From the NCBI GenBank assembly GCA_945877525.1, contig CAMDVP010000186.1, positions 1 through 6,080 of the forward strand: a stretch of DNA of 6,080 nucleotides, in the 5' to 3' direction. The notes under the pieces were generated by a model. That model was not told the origin of the DNA, made no database searches, and saw only the letters and a program-made list of their open reading frames with translations. The stretch comes from an uncultured Clostridia bacterium (GTDB taxonomy: Bacteria; Bacillota; Clostridia; Christensenellales; Aristaeellaceae). Below are positions 1-6,001 of the stretch, piece by piece. The position numbers and the translations under genes are program-made. Each line of letters opens with the position of its first letter. Positions within the stretch are counted from its first letter, which is position 1.

Positions 1-271
1 GGGGGGTAAGGCAATTCCGTGCAGCGGCAGAAGCGACCCTCCTTTTTTCGGGCCGCTTCCGCCTTATTTGCCATTTTTCTCACAAAGCAGTATATCATAT
101 TCTCTCCATGCTTTGCAATGCATGAAAACGCTTCAATTCATCAAAATGCGCCAAAAATGGACATCTGGCAAAAGTTTGTCACGAATTTACAAAAAATGTG
201 TATCGCATCCGTCGCTTTTCATGAAAGTGCTTTCTTGACTTTTCCAGCCCGCCGCAGCCGATGATAGGCCG
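1..271. other. AT-rich non-coding leader region
   Basis: I see no convincing gene here. The one reading frame across it (19-264, GTG start) gives a protein without a recognisable domain, has no good ribosome binding site and stops before the promoter at 272-300. The stretch is visibly richer in A and T than the coding DNA that follows. It holds an imperfect inverted repeat at 26-35/54-63 (GGCAGAAGCG against CGCTTCCGCC, one mismatch, 18-nt loop), followed by T-rich sequence; this could be the weak terminator of a gene beyond the left edge. It also holds two short palindromes, TGAAAACGCTTCA (123-135) and GAAAGTGCTTTC (223-234), which could be operator sites. All of these roles are inference. 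Confidence 0.5.
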
Positions 272-300
272 TTGCTTTTGTCTGTATTATATGGTATAAT
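272..300 (+). promoter_or_regulatory. Vegetative sigma-A-type promoter with extended -10
   Basis: A -35 element TTGCTT (272-277) is separated by exactly 17 bases from a perfect -10 element TATAAT (295-300). The TGG just before the -10 (292-294) gives an extended -10 TGN motif. Transcription would start near 306-308, leaving a leader of about 84 nt before the GTG start of the HPt gene at 391. Part of that leader can pair (CGGCG 314-318 with CGCCG 334-338). No other promoter is visible before the cyclase gene, so this one probably drives both genes. Confidence 0.85.
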
Positions 301-390
301 CTAACAAGCACATCGGCGCATCAAAGCATCCTCCGCCGTCTGAAGGCCCGCTGTGACTATCCCGCCGTTGAAAGAACAGGAGAATACAAC

Positions 391-756
391 GTGACCATTG
401 AAGAATGCTATCAGGAATTGGGCGGTAACTACGCAGAGGTTTGCACGCGCCTTCCCAGCCCCAGGCTGGTGCAGAGGTTTGCCAGCAAGTTTCTTGAGGA
501 TCCCAGCTACGCAACCCTCTGCGGGCAAATGGATGCGAACAACCGTGCCGAGGCCTTCCGCGCCGCTCATACCCTGAAGGGCGTGTGCGCCAACCTGAGC
601 TTTACCCGCCTGTTTTCCTCCGCCGCCGCGCTGACCGAGGCGCTGCGCCCCGAGGGCGAGGGCATTCCCGCCCAGGCCCTTCCCCTGCTGGAGGATGTCC
701 ATCGGGATTACCGGATCACCGTGGATGCCATCCGCCGCTATCTTGCCGAAACCTGA
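391..756 (+). CDS. Stand-alone HPt (histidine phosphotransfer) domain protein
   Basis: This 121-residue soluble protein is essentially one HPt domain, the four-helix module that relays a phosphoryl group between receiver domains in multi-step phosphorelays. The diagnostic segment is AAHTLKGVCANLSF (residues 58-71), matching the family pattern HxLKGxxxxLG; His60 is the predicted phosphorylated residue and Lys63 and Gly64 are conserved beside it. There is no kinase, receiver or membrane segment. The start is GTG at 391, supported by ACAGGAG about 10 nt upstream; no in-frame ATG lies near it. The gene is first in a transcript from the promoter at 272-300, and a membrane diguanylate cyclase follows after 44 nt. 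A role in feeding a phosphorelay that affects c-di-GMP is inferred from this pairing only. The domain call is firm; the partners are unknown. Confidence 0.9.
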   Translation: MTIEECYQELGGNYAEVCTRLPSPRLVQRFASKFLEDPSYATLCGQMDANNRAEAFRAAHTLKGVCANLSFTRLFSSAAALTEALRPEGEGIPAQALPLLEDVHRDYRITVDAIRRYLAET

Positions 757-800
757 ACCCACTCATGCCAATGATGCTGCGCCGGACAGGAGCGTGAGTC

Positions 801-2420
801 ATGAAGAAAAGCAGGCTTTTCATTGTAGGAATCGTGTTTTACAGCGTACTGGTCACGCTGTTTCTCGGACTGTATATCTACATGAACCTGCACGACAAGG
901 TCTCCGTGCAGGCAACTCGGGCCGTGTACAGCAGCTATTCCGTGGAGCAGTATACCGAGGAAGAAATAAGCGATCCCGCAGCCCCCATCGGCGTGCGCTA
1001 CGCATACCGCTGGACGCTGCCCGAGAACGGACTGACGGACGAAACCCTCGCCTTTTATATGATCCATCATTACGCCGATGTGTATATCGGTGACAGCCTG
1101 GTGTACAGCGTTGCTCCCAAGCAGACCAACCAGGTCGGCAAAACCATCGGCTGCATGTGGGTCACGGTGGATCTGCACCACGAGGACCGGGGCAAGGAAG
1201 TTCGGGTGGTGCTCACCCCCGTATACGACAGCGTCCGCGGCCGCGTGCCTGATTTTCAGGTCGGCTCGCTCTATCATATCTATATGACGCAGCTGGAAAG
1301 AGATCTGTCCCAGTTCTTCCTGTCCGGGGTTTGCTGCGTAATGGGGCTGCTGATTTCCCTGATGCAGGCCATCCTGATTCTGCGAAAAAAGGCGCAGAAC
1401 TGGTCTGTTTTCTTCATTGGAAATTTTACCTTCTTCCTTGGCGCCAGCCGCCTGACGGATACGGGCTTTTCCTCCATCCTGTTCGACCAGCACGTGCTGC
1501 TGATTTACTATATCTCCGTCGGCGCAATCTATCTGGCCTGCATTTCTGCCGCACTGTTCTTCTATCAGCACCTTGGCAAGCCCCGGTCGAAGCTGATGCT
1601 GTGGGTAGCCATTCTGGCCTGCCTCGCGGCGCTTGCCGCCTTTATGCTGCAGGCGCTGGGCATTGCCGACTTCAAGGAAACCCTTCCCCTGGCCCACAGC
1701 ATGATTGTGCTGGTAATTGCCGCCCTGTTTGTCACCATGTTCATCAAGCGCCGCAGGAACAGGCGCGAGCAGCGCAGCCGCGACTGGCTGATGCTTTCCC
1801 TCCTGTCAGCGGGCGTCATGACCGATCTGCTTCTTTTCTACATTCTGAACGCGTCGGATCATCTGATCTTCTCCATTCTGGCCATTCTTCTGTACTCGGT
1901 GCTGCTGTTCATCAACAACCTGCTGGACGCCAACAAGCGCGCCTATACCGACGCCTCCACAGGCCTTTTCAACCGCACCCGCTGGGAAAGCCTGATCAAC
2001 AACCCCGGCTTTTCCGAGAAGAACGTGGGCATCATCATGTTTGACCTGAACCGCCTCAAGCACATCAACGACACCATGGGTCACGACGCCGGCGACCGGA
2101 TGATCTTCACCTTTGCCAACGTGCTGCGCAATGCCGTGCCCCTGAGCGATACCATCTGCCGCTGGGGCGGGGATGAGTTTATCGTGGTCAGCATGGACGC
2201 CACCCCCGGGCTGATGCGGCAATACCTGTGGCGAATCCACGCCGCCGTGGAGGCCTACAACGAATCGGGCCAGCAGCCCGAGCTGCACTTTGCCGCCGGC
2301 TATGCCCTGGCCTCGGAATTCCCGGGTCTGTCACCGTCCGAGCTTCTGCGCAAGGCAGACGAGCGCATGTATCTTGACAAGCATCAGTGGTACAAGGATC
2401 GCAATCTGCCGCATACCTGA
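801..2420 (+). CDS. Membrane-bound diguanylate cyclase, 7TM-DISM-like sensor plus GGDEF domain
   Basis: This 539-residue membrane protein is predicted to make c-di-GMP from two GTP. One N-terminal helix (about 7-29) is followed by an external domain (about 30-168) with beta-strand character, including ADVYIGDSLVYS (92-103), typical of jelly-roll ligand-binding folds. About seven hydrophobic helices follow (near 171-194, 202-225, 231-254, 265-287, 297-314, 329-348, 353-373), with basic loops such as KRRRNRR (316-322). This resembles 7TM-DISM receptors. The GGDEF domain begins at DASTGLFNR (384-392). It keeps metal- and substrate-binding residues in FDLNRLKHINDTMGHDAGD (414-432: Asp415, Asn423, Asp432), the GGDEF signature (456-460) and the C-terminal KADERMY (518-524). 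The cyclase should therefore be active. The inhibitory RxxD site is lost, because PLSD (447-450) stands in its place. ATG 801 follows AGGAG (788-792) at a good distance. The ligand is unknown. Confidence 0.93.
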   Translation: MKKSRLFIVGIVFYSVLVTLFLGLYIYMNLHDKVSVQATRAVYSSYSVEQYTEEEISDPAAPIGVRYAYRWTLPENGLTDETLAFYMIHHYADVYIGDSLVYSVAPKQTNQVGKTIGCMWVTVDLHHEDRGKEVRVVLTPVYDSVRGRVPDFQVGSLYHIYMTQLERDLSQFFLSGVCCVMGLLISLMQAILILRKKAQNWSVFFIGNFTFFLGASRLTDTGFSSILFDQHVLLIYYISVGAIYLACISAALFFYQHLGKPRSKLMLWVAILACLAALAAFMLQALGIADFKETLPLAHSMIVLVIAALFVTMFIKRRRNRREQRSRDWLMLSLLSAGVMTDLLLFYILNASDHLIFSILAILLYSVLLFINNLLDANKRAYTDASTGLFNRTRWESLINNPGFSEKNVGIIMFDLNRLKHINDTMGHDAGDRMIFTFANVLRNAVPLSDTICRWGGDEFIVVSMDATPGLMRQYLWRIHAAVEAYNESGQQPELHFAAGYALASEFPGLSPSELLRKADERMYLDKHQWYKDRNLPHT

Positions 2421-2430
2421 GAAATGTTCA

Positions 2431-2457
2431 GCCCCCCGCCACCGGCAGGGGGCTTTT
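2431..2457 (+). terminator. Intrinsic terminator of the HPt-cyclase unit
   Basis: GCCCCC (2431-2436) pairs with GGGGGC (2448-2453). Inside it GCC (2438-2440) pairs with GGC (2444-2446) around an ACC loop, with one C-A mismatch. A short run of four T follows (2454-2457). It begins 10 nt after the cyclase stop codon. The stem is strong but the T run is short. Confidence 0.75.
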
Positions 2458-2466
2458 GATATACAA

Positions 2467-2492
2467 GAAAAAGCGGCCGAAGCCGCTTCTTC
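2467..2492 (-). terminator. Intrinsic terminator of the leftward gene cluster, UUCG loop
   Basis: Read on the minus strand, AAGCGGC (2488-2482) and GCCGCTT (2477-2471) form a 7-bp stem closed by a TTCG loop, the very stable UUCG tetraloop in RNA. The T run TTTTT directly follows (2472-2468). Outer bases (GAA/TTC) extend the stem across one mismatch. It lies 18 nt beyond the stop of the Coat F gene. On the plus strand it could also act as a backup hairpin behind the 2431-2457 terminator. Confidence 0.88.
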
Positions 2493-2509
2493 AAAGGGTT
2501 GATCAGAAT

Positions 2510-2977
2510 TCAGGCATACATGCCGTTTTTCGCCATATAGGCGTAGATCATCTCGCCGTGCTGCTGCTCCTCGGCCTGCAGGTGGTTCAGCGCCTGCCGC
2601 GCCTTGGGAGAGGCAAACTCGAAGATGCTCACGTCATACACGCTGCTCACATGCTTTTCCGTACCCAGGGCATCCTGGCACAGGTAGGCGTCCGCCTGCT
2701 TTTCCGGGGTAGGCTGGGCCTTGTAGGCAGGCTGCTGATTCATCTGTCCTGCGGAGGCGCTTTGCTGCGCCGCTGCGGGCATCTGCGGAATCTGGCCGTT
2801 CAGCATGGCCGTCACGGTCTGTTCGTGCTGCTGCTCTGCCTGCTGAATCTGCGTGAACAGCTGCTTTAGCTGCGGATCGGCCGCCTGGGCCGCGTATTTG
2901 CCGTACTTCTCCACACAGAGCTTTTCCTGCGATTTCAAATCCTCCAGGAGCGACGCTTCCTTCTGCGTCCACATCAT
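2510..2977 (-). CDS. Coat F-domain (spore coat) protein, ferritin-like helical fold
   Basis: This 155-residue protein resembles Clostridia members of the Coat F family, small helical proteins linked to the spore coat. The N-terminal half (1-60) has the typical opening MWTQKEASLLEDLKSQEKLC and a helix ending in AEQQHEQ (47-53). A flexible linker rich in Gln, Ala and Pro (about 61-94) follows. The C-terminal half holds a second acidic-His helix, EEQQHGEMIYAYM (136-148). The paired E..H helices recall ferritin-like or rubrerythrin folds, but metal binding is not shown. The start is set at 2977 by GAGGTGAT (2982-2989); the adjacent ATG at 2974 is equally possible and gives the more usual MWTQKE start. 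An extended start at 3010 lacks this support. It is the last gene of the leftward cluster, 42 nt after the DUF436 gene, with a strong terminator behind it. Confidence 0.82.
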   Translation of the reverse strand: MMWTQKEASLLEDLKSQEKLCVEKYGKYAAQAADPQLKQLFTQIQQAEQQHEQTVTAMLNGQIPQMPAAAQQSASAGQMNQQPAYKAQPTPEKQADAYLCQDALGTEKHVSSVYDVSIFEFASPKARQALNHLQAEEQQHGEMIYAYMAKNGMYA

Positions 2978-2981
2978 AGCG

Positions 2982-2989
2982 ATCACCTC
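2982..2989 (-). promoter_or_regulatory. Ribosome binding site deciding the Coat F start
   Basis: GAGGTGAT on the minus strand lies 4 nt (6 nt counted from GAGGTG) before ATG 2977 and slightly further from ATG 2974. It falls inside the longer reading frame that would begin at 3010, so it argues for the shorter protein. Confidence 0.7.
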
Positions 2990-3019
2990 GCAGAAGAGCA
3001 TGCCCCACATGGCGGCGGA

Positions 3020-3586
3020 TTATTCCTCGTACACCGCCCTGGACCCGCCGATATAGGGAAGACGGCTGTAAGCCATCACCAGGTTGGCATGGCCCACCCG
3101 GCTGCGCCCGATGCGCAGGGGCACCGCCACCGGGCGGATGTGCATGCCCACCAGGGTATCGCCCACGTCGATGGCCGCGTCGGCCTGCACGCTCATGGCC
3201 AGGGCCGGCTGCTCCAGCAGCTTCCAGGCCGCAGCCGGCACGCTGCCCCCCGCCTTGGGCTGGGGAACGGCCCGCACCTGCGTGAAGCCGTGCTCCCGCA
3301 GCACCCGTTTCTCCATCACAATGGCGCGGTTAAGATGCTCGCAGCACTGGAAGGCTGCGTCCATGCCGCGGCCGCGGCAGCTGTCCAGCATGGCCCGGGC
3401 AATGATCTCTCCCAGCTCGGGTACGCTGCCCTTGCCAATGCGCGCGCCTGCCACCTCACTGGTGGAGCAGCCCAGCACAATCAGCCCGCCCCGCTCCATC
3501 TGTCCTGCCTCTATAAGAGCCGCTACCGCTTCGTCCAGCGCAGCGGCAATTTCCTCCCGCAGGGCCGTGATTTTCTCGCTTGTCAT
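3020..3586 (-). CDS. ywlG: YwlG-like DUF436 / TIGR01440 family protein
   Basis: This 188-residue soluble protein matches the Bacillus subtilis YwlG family (DUF436, TIGR01440), which is widespread in Firmicutes; I know of no established biochemical function. Recognisable conserved blocks are GCSTSEVAGARIG (39-51), AAFQCCEHLNRAIV (77-90), VPQPKAGGSVPAAAW (107-121), ADAAIDVGDTLVGMHIRPV (135-153) and the end segment LPYIGGSRAVYEE (176-188). The CCEH segment and the conserved Asp and His suggest an active or metal site, but this is inference. The length is normal for the family and there is no signal peptide. The start at 3586 overlaps the stop of the upstream hydrolase in an ATGA arrangement and has an ideal ribosome binding site, so the two are very likely translationally coupled. 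Confidence 0.92.
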   Translation of the reverse strand: MTSEKITALREEIAAALDEAVAALIEAGQMERGGLIVLGCSTSEVAGARIGKGSVPELGEIIARAMLDSCRGRGMDAAFQCCEHLNRAIVMEKRVLREHGFTQVRAVPQPKAGGSVPAAAWKLLEQPALAMSVQADAAIDVGDTLVGMHIRPVAVPLRIGRSRVGHANLVMAYSRLPYIGGSRAVYEE

Positions 3587-4713
3587 AGGCTTTCCTCCTT
3601 TGTTTTGTCACCCTGGGCAATGGTTCGGGGCTTCTCTATCAGCATCTCCCATGCGTTTGCCGCGCCGATGGACACAAACTGCCCCAGCAGATGCAGGCAC
3701 ATTTTGCGCACCTCCGGATCCATGGCCCGGGTCGCGCCAAGCATGGCCCCGGCGCTTTTCAGCTTTTCCTCGCCCATGGCCGCGAGGGTGGGCGCGCCGG
3801 TGGATTCCAGCACGGAAAACACTGCGTCCATGAACGCCCTCCGCTGCTGAGGCGTGCAGGCCTTCAGCCACTGGTGCAGCGTTTCGTCCATCAAGCGGCT
3901 GGAACGGTCTACGTCGGGCAGCTCCATAAAGCGCGGGCCTTCCACCTGCCAGGTGAACGCGTCGTGCTGCATAAGCCCCAGCGCCGTGGATCGTACCACG
4001 GTGTATTCCTGGTGATGGTGCATCAGCAGCCCTACCACAGACGATTGCGGCACCACCGACCACAGCGCCGGGCAGATGCGCTCATACCCCGCAGAAGTGA
4101 TGGTTTCCTCGTCCAGCCCCGGCCCATCAAAGCTATACACTGCGCGGATGCGCTTCTGGATGTCCGGCGACACCCGGGCCGCCGCGTAGGCTGCCAGATT
4201 GCCGCCCTTGCTGTGGCCGCCCACCAGCAGCGGCCCCGGGCTTCGCCTGCCCGCCGCCTCCAGATAGGCCAGCGCCGCCTCCTGGGCCGGCACGGGGCTT
4301 TCGTAGGACATGGCGAAATCCTCCCGCCAGCCCACAAGAGAATTATCTGTTCCGCGGAAGGCAATATACGTCTGCCCGTCGGAAAGCTCCGCTGTCAGGG
4401 CGGAGAACTGCATTTCCCTCGCCGGATCGATTTTATCCTCATAATGATGAATCCGCATGCCGCCAAAGCGCTCGGTATCCGCCATGGCGTAGAGCAGTTC
4501 GCACCACTCCCTGCCGCTGGTATTCAGCTTGCGCTCCCGCAAATCCAGCATCGGCGCCAGCTCCCGCAGGGTGATTCCATCCTCTCCCCTGGCATGTCCG
4601 CCCAGATCGTTATAGGAAAAGCTGGCCAGAATCAGGCCGTCCACCTGGTTCCACGGCGACGCGTTCAGGGACAGGTCGCCCCGCCAGGTCAGGTAATCCA
4701 TCATGTTCGGCAC
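3583..4713 (-). CDS. Mbeg1-like (DUF2974) alpha/beta hydrolase, putative lipase/esterase
   Basis: This 376-residue protein is an alpha/beta hydrolase of the DUF2974/Mbeg1-like group found in many Clostridia. The N-terminus MDYLTWRGDLSL (5-16) and DGLILASFSYNDLG (25-38) are typical of the group. YIAFRGTDNSLVGWREDFAMSY (116-137) resembles the lipase-3 FRGT motif. The nucleophile elbow is GHSKGG (166-171) with Ser168 as catalytic serine. Asp196 in SFDGPG (194-199) is a likely acid, and His250 or the 232-234 histidines could complete the triad. There is no signal peptide, so it probably acts in the cytoplasm; the substrate is unknown. The C-terminal part (about 280-376) is helical and unassigned. 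The start is GTG at 4713, chosen because GGGAGGTG lies 7 nt upstream; the ATG codons at 4704 and 4701 are too far from it. The gene overlaps the following ywlG-like gene by 4 nt. Confidence 0.88.
   Translation of the reverse strand: MPNMMDYLTWRGDLSLNASPWNQVDGLILASFSYNDLGGHARGEDGITLRELAPMLDLRERKLNTSGREWCELLYAMADTERFGGMRIHHYEDKIDPAREMQFSALTAELSDGQTYIAFRGTDNSLVGWREDFAMSYESPVPAQEAALAYLEAAGRRSPGPLLVGGHSKGGNLAAYAAARVSPDIQKRIRAVYSFDGPGLDEETITSAGYERICPALWSVVPQSSVVGLLMHHHQEYTVVRSTALGLMQHDAFTWQVEGPRFMELPDVDRSSRLMDETLHQWLKACTPQQRRAFMDAVFSVLESTGAPTLAAMGEEKLKSAGAMLGATRAMDPEVRKMCLHLLGQFVSIGAANAWEMLIEKPRTIAQGDKTKEESL
3594..3601 (-). promoter_or_regulatory. Consensus ribosome binding site of the ywlG-like gene inside the hydrolase gene
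   Basis: AAAGGAGG on the minus strand lies 7 nt before ATG 3586. It is embedded in the last codons of the hydrolase (coding for the K-E-E-S end) and supports tight coupling of the two genes. Confidence 0.85.
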
Positions 4714-4823
4714 AGTGCTTCACCTCCCACGGCCGTTTTGGTTCGATGCCTGCCCGCGGGATTCCTGCATGGGCCGGAAAAACCTGTTTCGTACAGCCAT
4801 CCGGCAGCGCAGGTCAGGGAAAA
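4714..4823 (-). other. 110-nt gap between propeller-like gene and hydrolase gene
   Basis: On the minus strand ACCTG and CAGGT can pair around a long loop just before TTTTT, which would make only a poor terminator. I find no promoter with acceptable -35 and -10 elements. Whether the propeller-like gene shares a transcript with the hydrolase cannot be settled from sequence alone. Confidence 0.4.
4721..4728 (-). promoter_or_regulatory. Ribosome binding site deciding the hydrolase GTG start
   Basis: GGGAGGTG on the minus strand stands 7 nt before GTG 4713, a normal distance. It would be 16 nt from ATG 4704, which is why the GTG is preferred. Confidence 0.8.
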
Positions 4824-5621
4824 TCAGCGGAATATGCCATGCAGCACATCGCCCTCGCACACCACGGTTTGCCTGCCGCCCTGCACCAGAGAAAGGATTT
4901 CCAGCACGGGGTCGCTGACCAGGAGCCTGTTTCCGCGGCTGTCCATATGACGGATCAGCCCGAAATCCCCCTGCACCGCCTCCACGCCGCCCGAGCGTCC
5001 CAGGCGACAGAGGCGCTCGCTGGCCGCAGCCCAGAGGGTGCCCTGGCTGTCCACATGCACCGCGCCGGGCAGTCCGGGCCACAGCGCCAGGGCGCGGTAC
5101 TGTCCGCCTCCGGGAAACACGCGGCATAGCAGACAGCGAAGCCCATCGTCTTCAAAGGCGCACAGCGCATACAGCGCGCCACCGCCCCATGCCACACGCT
5201 GCGCATTACCCGGAAGGGGTAGACTGCCTGCGTCGGTCAGGGAGGGCAGGCGGATGAAATGCACCCTGCCGTCCGCGCCGCCGGCCACGGCCACGGTGTT
5301 TCCGCCCGGGAGAAGGCACATATCCTGGGGATAGATGCCCGCAGGGGTAGTCAGGAGCATTTCACCTCCCGGGCCGATGAGGGTCAGGCAGTCGGTGTCG
5401 CCGGAAAGGGTGAGCAGGCAGTCGTGCCACCACAGCGCCGCCTCGATACCGCTCTCCACCGCCACCATGCGTCCGCCCATCCACAGGGCGTGGTTGGTAT
5501 TGTCCACACAGGCCAGGCGCGGGCCGGACACAGCCAGCAGCTCGGGGCATGCCAGCGGGCAGGGCACGCGCTCCCAGCCCTCTCTGTATGCCGCAAGCCT
5601 GCCTCCGCCGCACAGCAGCAT
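4824..5621 (-). CDS. Cysteine-rich beta-propeller-like protein of unknown function
   Basis: I do not recognise this 265-residue protein as a named family. It is made of short repeated beta-hairpin-like segments of the kind seen in WD40, YncE or NHL propellers: for example GPRLACVDNTNHALWMGG (33-50), HDCLLTLSGDTDCLTLIGPGGEMLL (66-90), GGNTVAVAGGADGRVHFIRLP (107-126), GAVHVDSQGTLWAAASERLCRLG (186-208) and GNRLLVSDPVLEILSL (230-245). About five to six blades are visible, a low number for a closed propeller. Twelve cysteines are spread along it (4, 21, 25, 38, 68, 78, 102, 154, 163, 166, 205, 255), including CRLLC-like spacing at 163/166. There is no signal peptide or membrane helix. The ATG at 5621 is chosen because GGGAGGTG lies 6 nt upstream; the GTG at 5630 is part of that binding site. 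It could be a scaffold or a sensor; this is inference. Confidence 0.72.
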   Translation of the reverse strand: MLLCGGGRLAAYREGWERVPCPLACPELLAVSGPRLACVDNTNHALWMGGRMVAVESGIEAALWWHDCLLTLSGDTDCLTLIGPGGEMLLTTPAGIYPQDMCLLPGGNTVAVAGGADGRVHFIRLPSLTDAGSLPLPGNAQRVAWGGGALYALCAFEDDGLRCLLCRVFPGGGQYRALALWPGLPGAVHVDSQGTLWAAASERLCRLGRSGGVEAVQGDFGLIRHMDSRGNRLLVSDPVLEILSLVQGGRQTVVCEGDVLHGIFR

Positions 5622-5627
5622 GGGCGC

Positions 5628-5635
5628 CACCTCCC
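5628..5635 (-). promoter_or_regulatory. Ribosome binding site deciding the propeller-like gene start
   Basis: GGGAGGTG on the minus strand ends 6 nt before ATG 5621. The GTG at 5630 that would lengthen the protein by three residues is the last part of this site, so it cannot be the real start. Confidence 0.82.
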
Positions 5636-5736
5636 TTCGATACCATCAGGCTATGCCTTTTCACCCGATTGCGTGTGACAGGCAGGAAAACGCGCTTGCA
5701 CGGCGAATACTACGGGTTAGCCTCCTGATAGGCATG
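5636..5736. other. Divergent intergenic region
   Basis: This stretch separates the leftward propeller-like gene from the rightward TSCPD gene and should hold promoters for both. I cannot point to a good -35/-10 pair on either strand; TTGCAC (5696-5701) has no -10 at the right distance. A small inverted repeat GCCT (5720-5723)/AGGC (5730-5733) lies shortly before the TSCPD ribosome binding site. Confidence 0.4.
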
Positions 5737-5752
5737 AAAGGATGATGTACCA

Positions 5753-5992
5753 ATGTTTACCTATAAGACCTGCGGTACCTGCTCTACCCAGATCGACCTG
5801 GAAATCCGCGACGGCGTGATCACCTATTGCAAGTTTACCCGCGGCTGCACCGGCAACACCCAGGGCCTCGCCCGCATGGTGATCGGCCAGAAGGCCGAGG
5901 ATGTGGCCGCCCGCCTTGAGGGCATCCAGTGCCGCGGCAACACCTCCTGCCCTGACCAGCTCTCCAAGGCCATCCGCGCATACCACGACTGA
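5753..5992 (+). CDS. TSCPD domain-containing protein, TIGR03905 type
   Basis: This 79-residue protein is a single TSCPD domain, the module also found at the C-terminus of vitamin B12-dependent ribonucleotide reductases (NrdJ) and as stand-alone small proteins of the TIGR03905 type in Clostridia. The name-giving motif NTSCPDQL is at residues 63-70. Six cysteines (7, 10, 26, 32, 60, 66), including the CGTC pair at 7-10 and GCTGNTQG at 31-38, suggest metal binding, probably zinc, though this is inferred. No reductase gene is next to it, so a role in nucleotide reduction is not shown here. ATG 5753 is preceded by AAAGG (5737-5741) at about 11 nt. Length and motif order look complete. It is transcribed away from the leftward cluster and is followed at once by the hairpin repeats. 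Confidence 0.9.
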   Translation: MFTYKTCGTCSTQIDLEIRDGVITYCKFTRGCTGNTQGLARMVIGQKAEDVAARLEGIQCRGNTSCPDQLSKAIRAYHD

Positions 5993-6001
5993 TACAACCC
6001 G

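Noticed and set aside
176..204. TTGTCA (176-181) with TGTATC (199-204) as a promoter
   Set aside because: The spacing is right, but the -10 matches only three of six consensus bases.
19..264. 81-codon plus-strand frame in the AT-rich leader
   Set aside because: No good ribosome binding site, no recognisable domain, and base composition unlike the coding DNA of this window.
235..265. TTGACT (235-240) as a second -35 element
   Set aside because: No acceptable -10 lies 16-18 nt downstream; GATGAT is 19 nt away and a poor match. The promoter at 272-300 is much better.
301..390. Possible c-di-GMP riboswitch in the leader of the HPt-cyclase unit
   Set aside because: The leader lacks the conserved GEMM-I core sequences and is too short to hold the full aptamer.
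738..1697. Minus-strand open frame of 319 codons inside the cyclase gene
   Set aside because: It is antisense to the membrane and sensor part of the cyclase, shows no domain and has no ribosome binding site or promoter.
3691..4950. Long plus-strand open frame (419 codons) opposite the hydrolase and propeller-like genes
   Set aside because: It runs antisense to two well-supported genes, crosses their boundary, encodes a His-, Arg- and Pro-rich protein with no domain, and has no ribosome binding site. It is an artefact of GC-rich codon use.
5643..5732. Inverted similarity between CCATCAGGCTA (5643-5653) and TAGCCTCCTGATAGG (5718-5732) flanking the divergent region
   Set aside because: The match requires a gap and is short, so it could easily be chance.
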